In this document: positions 63,201 through 64,000 of the stretch, piece after piece
Numbering within the stretch: the first letter of the stretch is position 1
Layout of the letters: every line of letters begins with the position of its first letter
Source of the DNA: Cardinalis cardinalis
Lineage: Eukaryota; Chordata; Aves; Passeriformes; Cardinalidae
Direction: 5' to 3'
Assembly (NCBI GenBank): GCA_014549065.1
Contig: JACDOX010000118.1
Coordinates: 226,132-290,131, forward strand
DNA: 64,000 bases
Translations under genes and position numbers: made by a program
The notes under the pieces: model-generated
Told to the model about the DNA's origin: nothing
Databases searched by the model: none
Seen by the model: the letters and a program-made list of their open reading frames with translations, nothing else

Positions 63201-64000
63201 TTTGAAAAGAGATTTACCTAAGTTGAGGTTTTCCTGCTAAAGAATAACTAGGAAGTTGCAGCTGTCTGTGTTTTTACTTTGGCATGCTATTGAGCTCTAG
63301 CACAGAGAGCTTCAAGGCTTTTCAGAACCAGTTAGATTTTTCTGTTTTGTTTCCAAAGAGTCAGTTCATCAAAGCCAGAAGTCTGTTTTTGTTCTAAAAT
63401 CCGTCACATCTAATTTATATTGCAAGAATGTAAACAGAAATTTAAAAATGAAGATGATTCAAAACTTTTTGGCTTCATTTCTTCATGTAAATCTAGGGAT
63501 CTGAGACATTCTGAGATTGAAAAGTTTTCAAACACTCAGTTTTCCCAAAGGCAATATTGTTACTCACCCATTCTTACCAATAGCTTTGATAAACTACACA
63601 GACTGTAATGAATCGCATTGTCAGATTCAGTCTGTCTTGGCTCTGTAATAGAAGTGTTACCACCAGGGGTATGTCTAATGTACTGAATCTTTAAATGCTG
63701 CTGATTAAATTTACCTCCATATTATTGGATGTTAAGAAAAGCTTGACTAAAGTCTCTCTTTGTAGAGAAAATAATTAAAAATAGGTGTTTTCTTAATTAA
63801 GTATTTCTCTAAACATTTGAGAAAGATCTTTAGATAGAAGATATTTTTGTACTTCTGCTTTTATACTACTTCTTTTGTTCTGCTAATCCTTTAGGGATAT
63901 CTCTAGTGTCCTGTTCTGAAGCACTCGATGCAGGATTTTTCCAGAGATGCTTTCTATTTCAAATGCATAGAAATGGAGTTTATCCTTTTTAGTCAGCCTT
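60269..64000. other. Unique AT-rich non-coding DNA
   Basis: No gene, RNA or repeat recognised up to the end of the window. Frames at 60608-60874 (88 codons, plus) and 60826-61038 (minus) have no domain features. An N lies at 61566. Confidence 0.5.

Noticed and set aside
1..64000. Prokaryotic-style systems, CRISPR arrays, rRNA, tRNA, U6/7SK-like genes, retroviral LTR pairs
   Set aside because: Looked for by characteristic words on both strands; none found. The repeats and base composition are those of a vertebrate (avian) nuclear genome.

Overview
This is AT-rich, CpG-poor vertebrate nuclear DNA, almost certainly from a bird. The main evidence is at least six degenerate CR1 LINE copies, most ending in the CR1 3' tail (a 'ccttccaac...attctatgattct'-like end with no poly-A). 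CR1 is the dominant interspersed repeat of avian genomes. Traces of much older amniote repeats (MIR/CORE-SINE-like, and an antisense CR1/L3-type LINE) fit this. There is no operon-like layout, no ribosome-binding-site-led ORF and no rRNA, tRNA or CRISPR. Nine isolated single N bases (7508, 11635, 12861, 25902, 46220, 52223, 56943, 59709, 61566) look like consensus ambiguities. Species cannot be decided from the sequence alone.

Layout. No protein-coding gene could be supported. 1-2.3 kb: featureless except a 16-bp tandem duplication. 2.3-3.2 kb: CR1. 6.85-7.13 kb: old MIR-like SINE, minus. 9.6-10.06 kb: CR1 3' end. 13.2-14.57 kb: longer CR1 with a decayed reverse-transcriptase (RT) region. 17.3-17.7 kb: ancient CR1/L3-type LINE on the minus strand. 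17.96-18.1 kb: T/G-rich tract with a G-quadruplex motif. 20-23 kb: complex unique sequence, including a relatively CpG-rich block at 22.4-22.8 kb. 23.15-23.29 kb: MIR-like SINE, plus. 24.16-24.29 kb: short CR1 tail. 28.03-28.76 kb: stop-poor island holding the longest ORF of the window. 30-51.8 kb: long unique AT-rich DNA with a few palindromes and small duplications. 51.84-52.75 kb: GC-richer block with an old CR1-like piece. 54.78 kb: a perfect 12-bp hairpin. 58.7-60.27 kb: the longest CR1 copy, with a small TCTA microsatellite. The rest is unique AT-rich sequence.

Interpretation. The window is best read as a gene desert or the inside of a very large intron. Old repeats occupy only a small part, and the rest is unique sequence that may hold conserved regulatory elements. 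The strongest leads for something undescribed are the stop-poor island at 28.03-28.76 kb, the CpG-retaining block at 22.4-22.8 kb, the nuclear-receptor half-site cluster at 44.82-44.86 kb and the G-rich tract at 18.05 kb. None reaches the level of a demonstrated system, and each needs cross-species alignment or RNA evidence.
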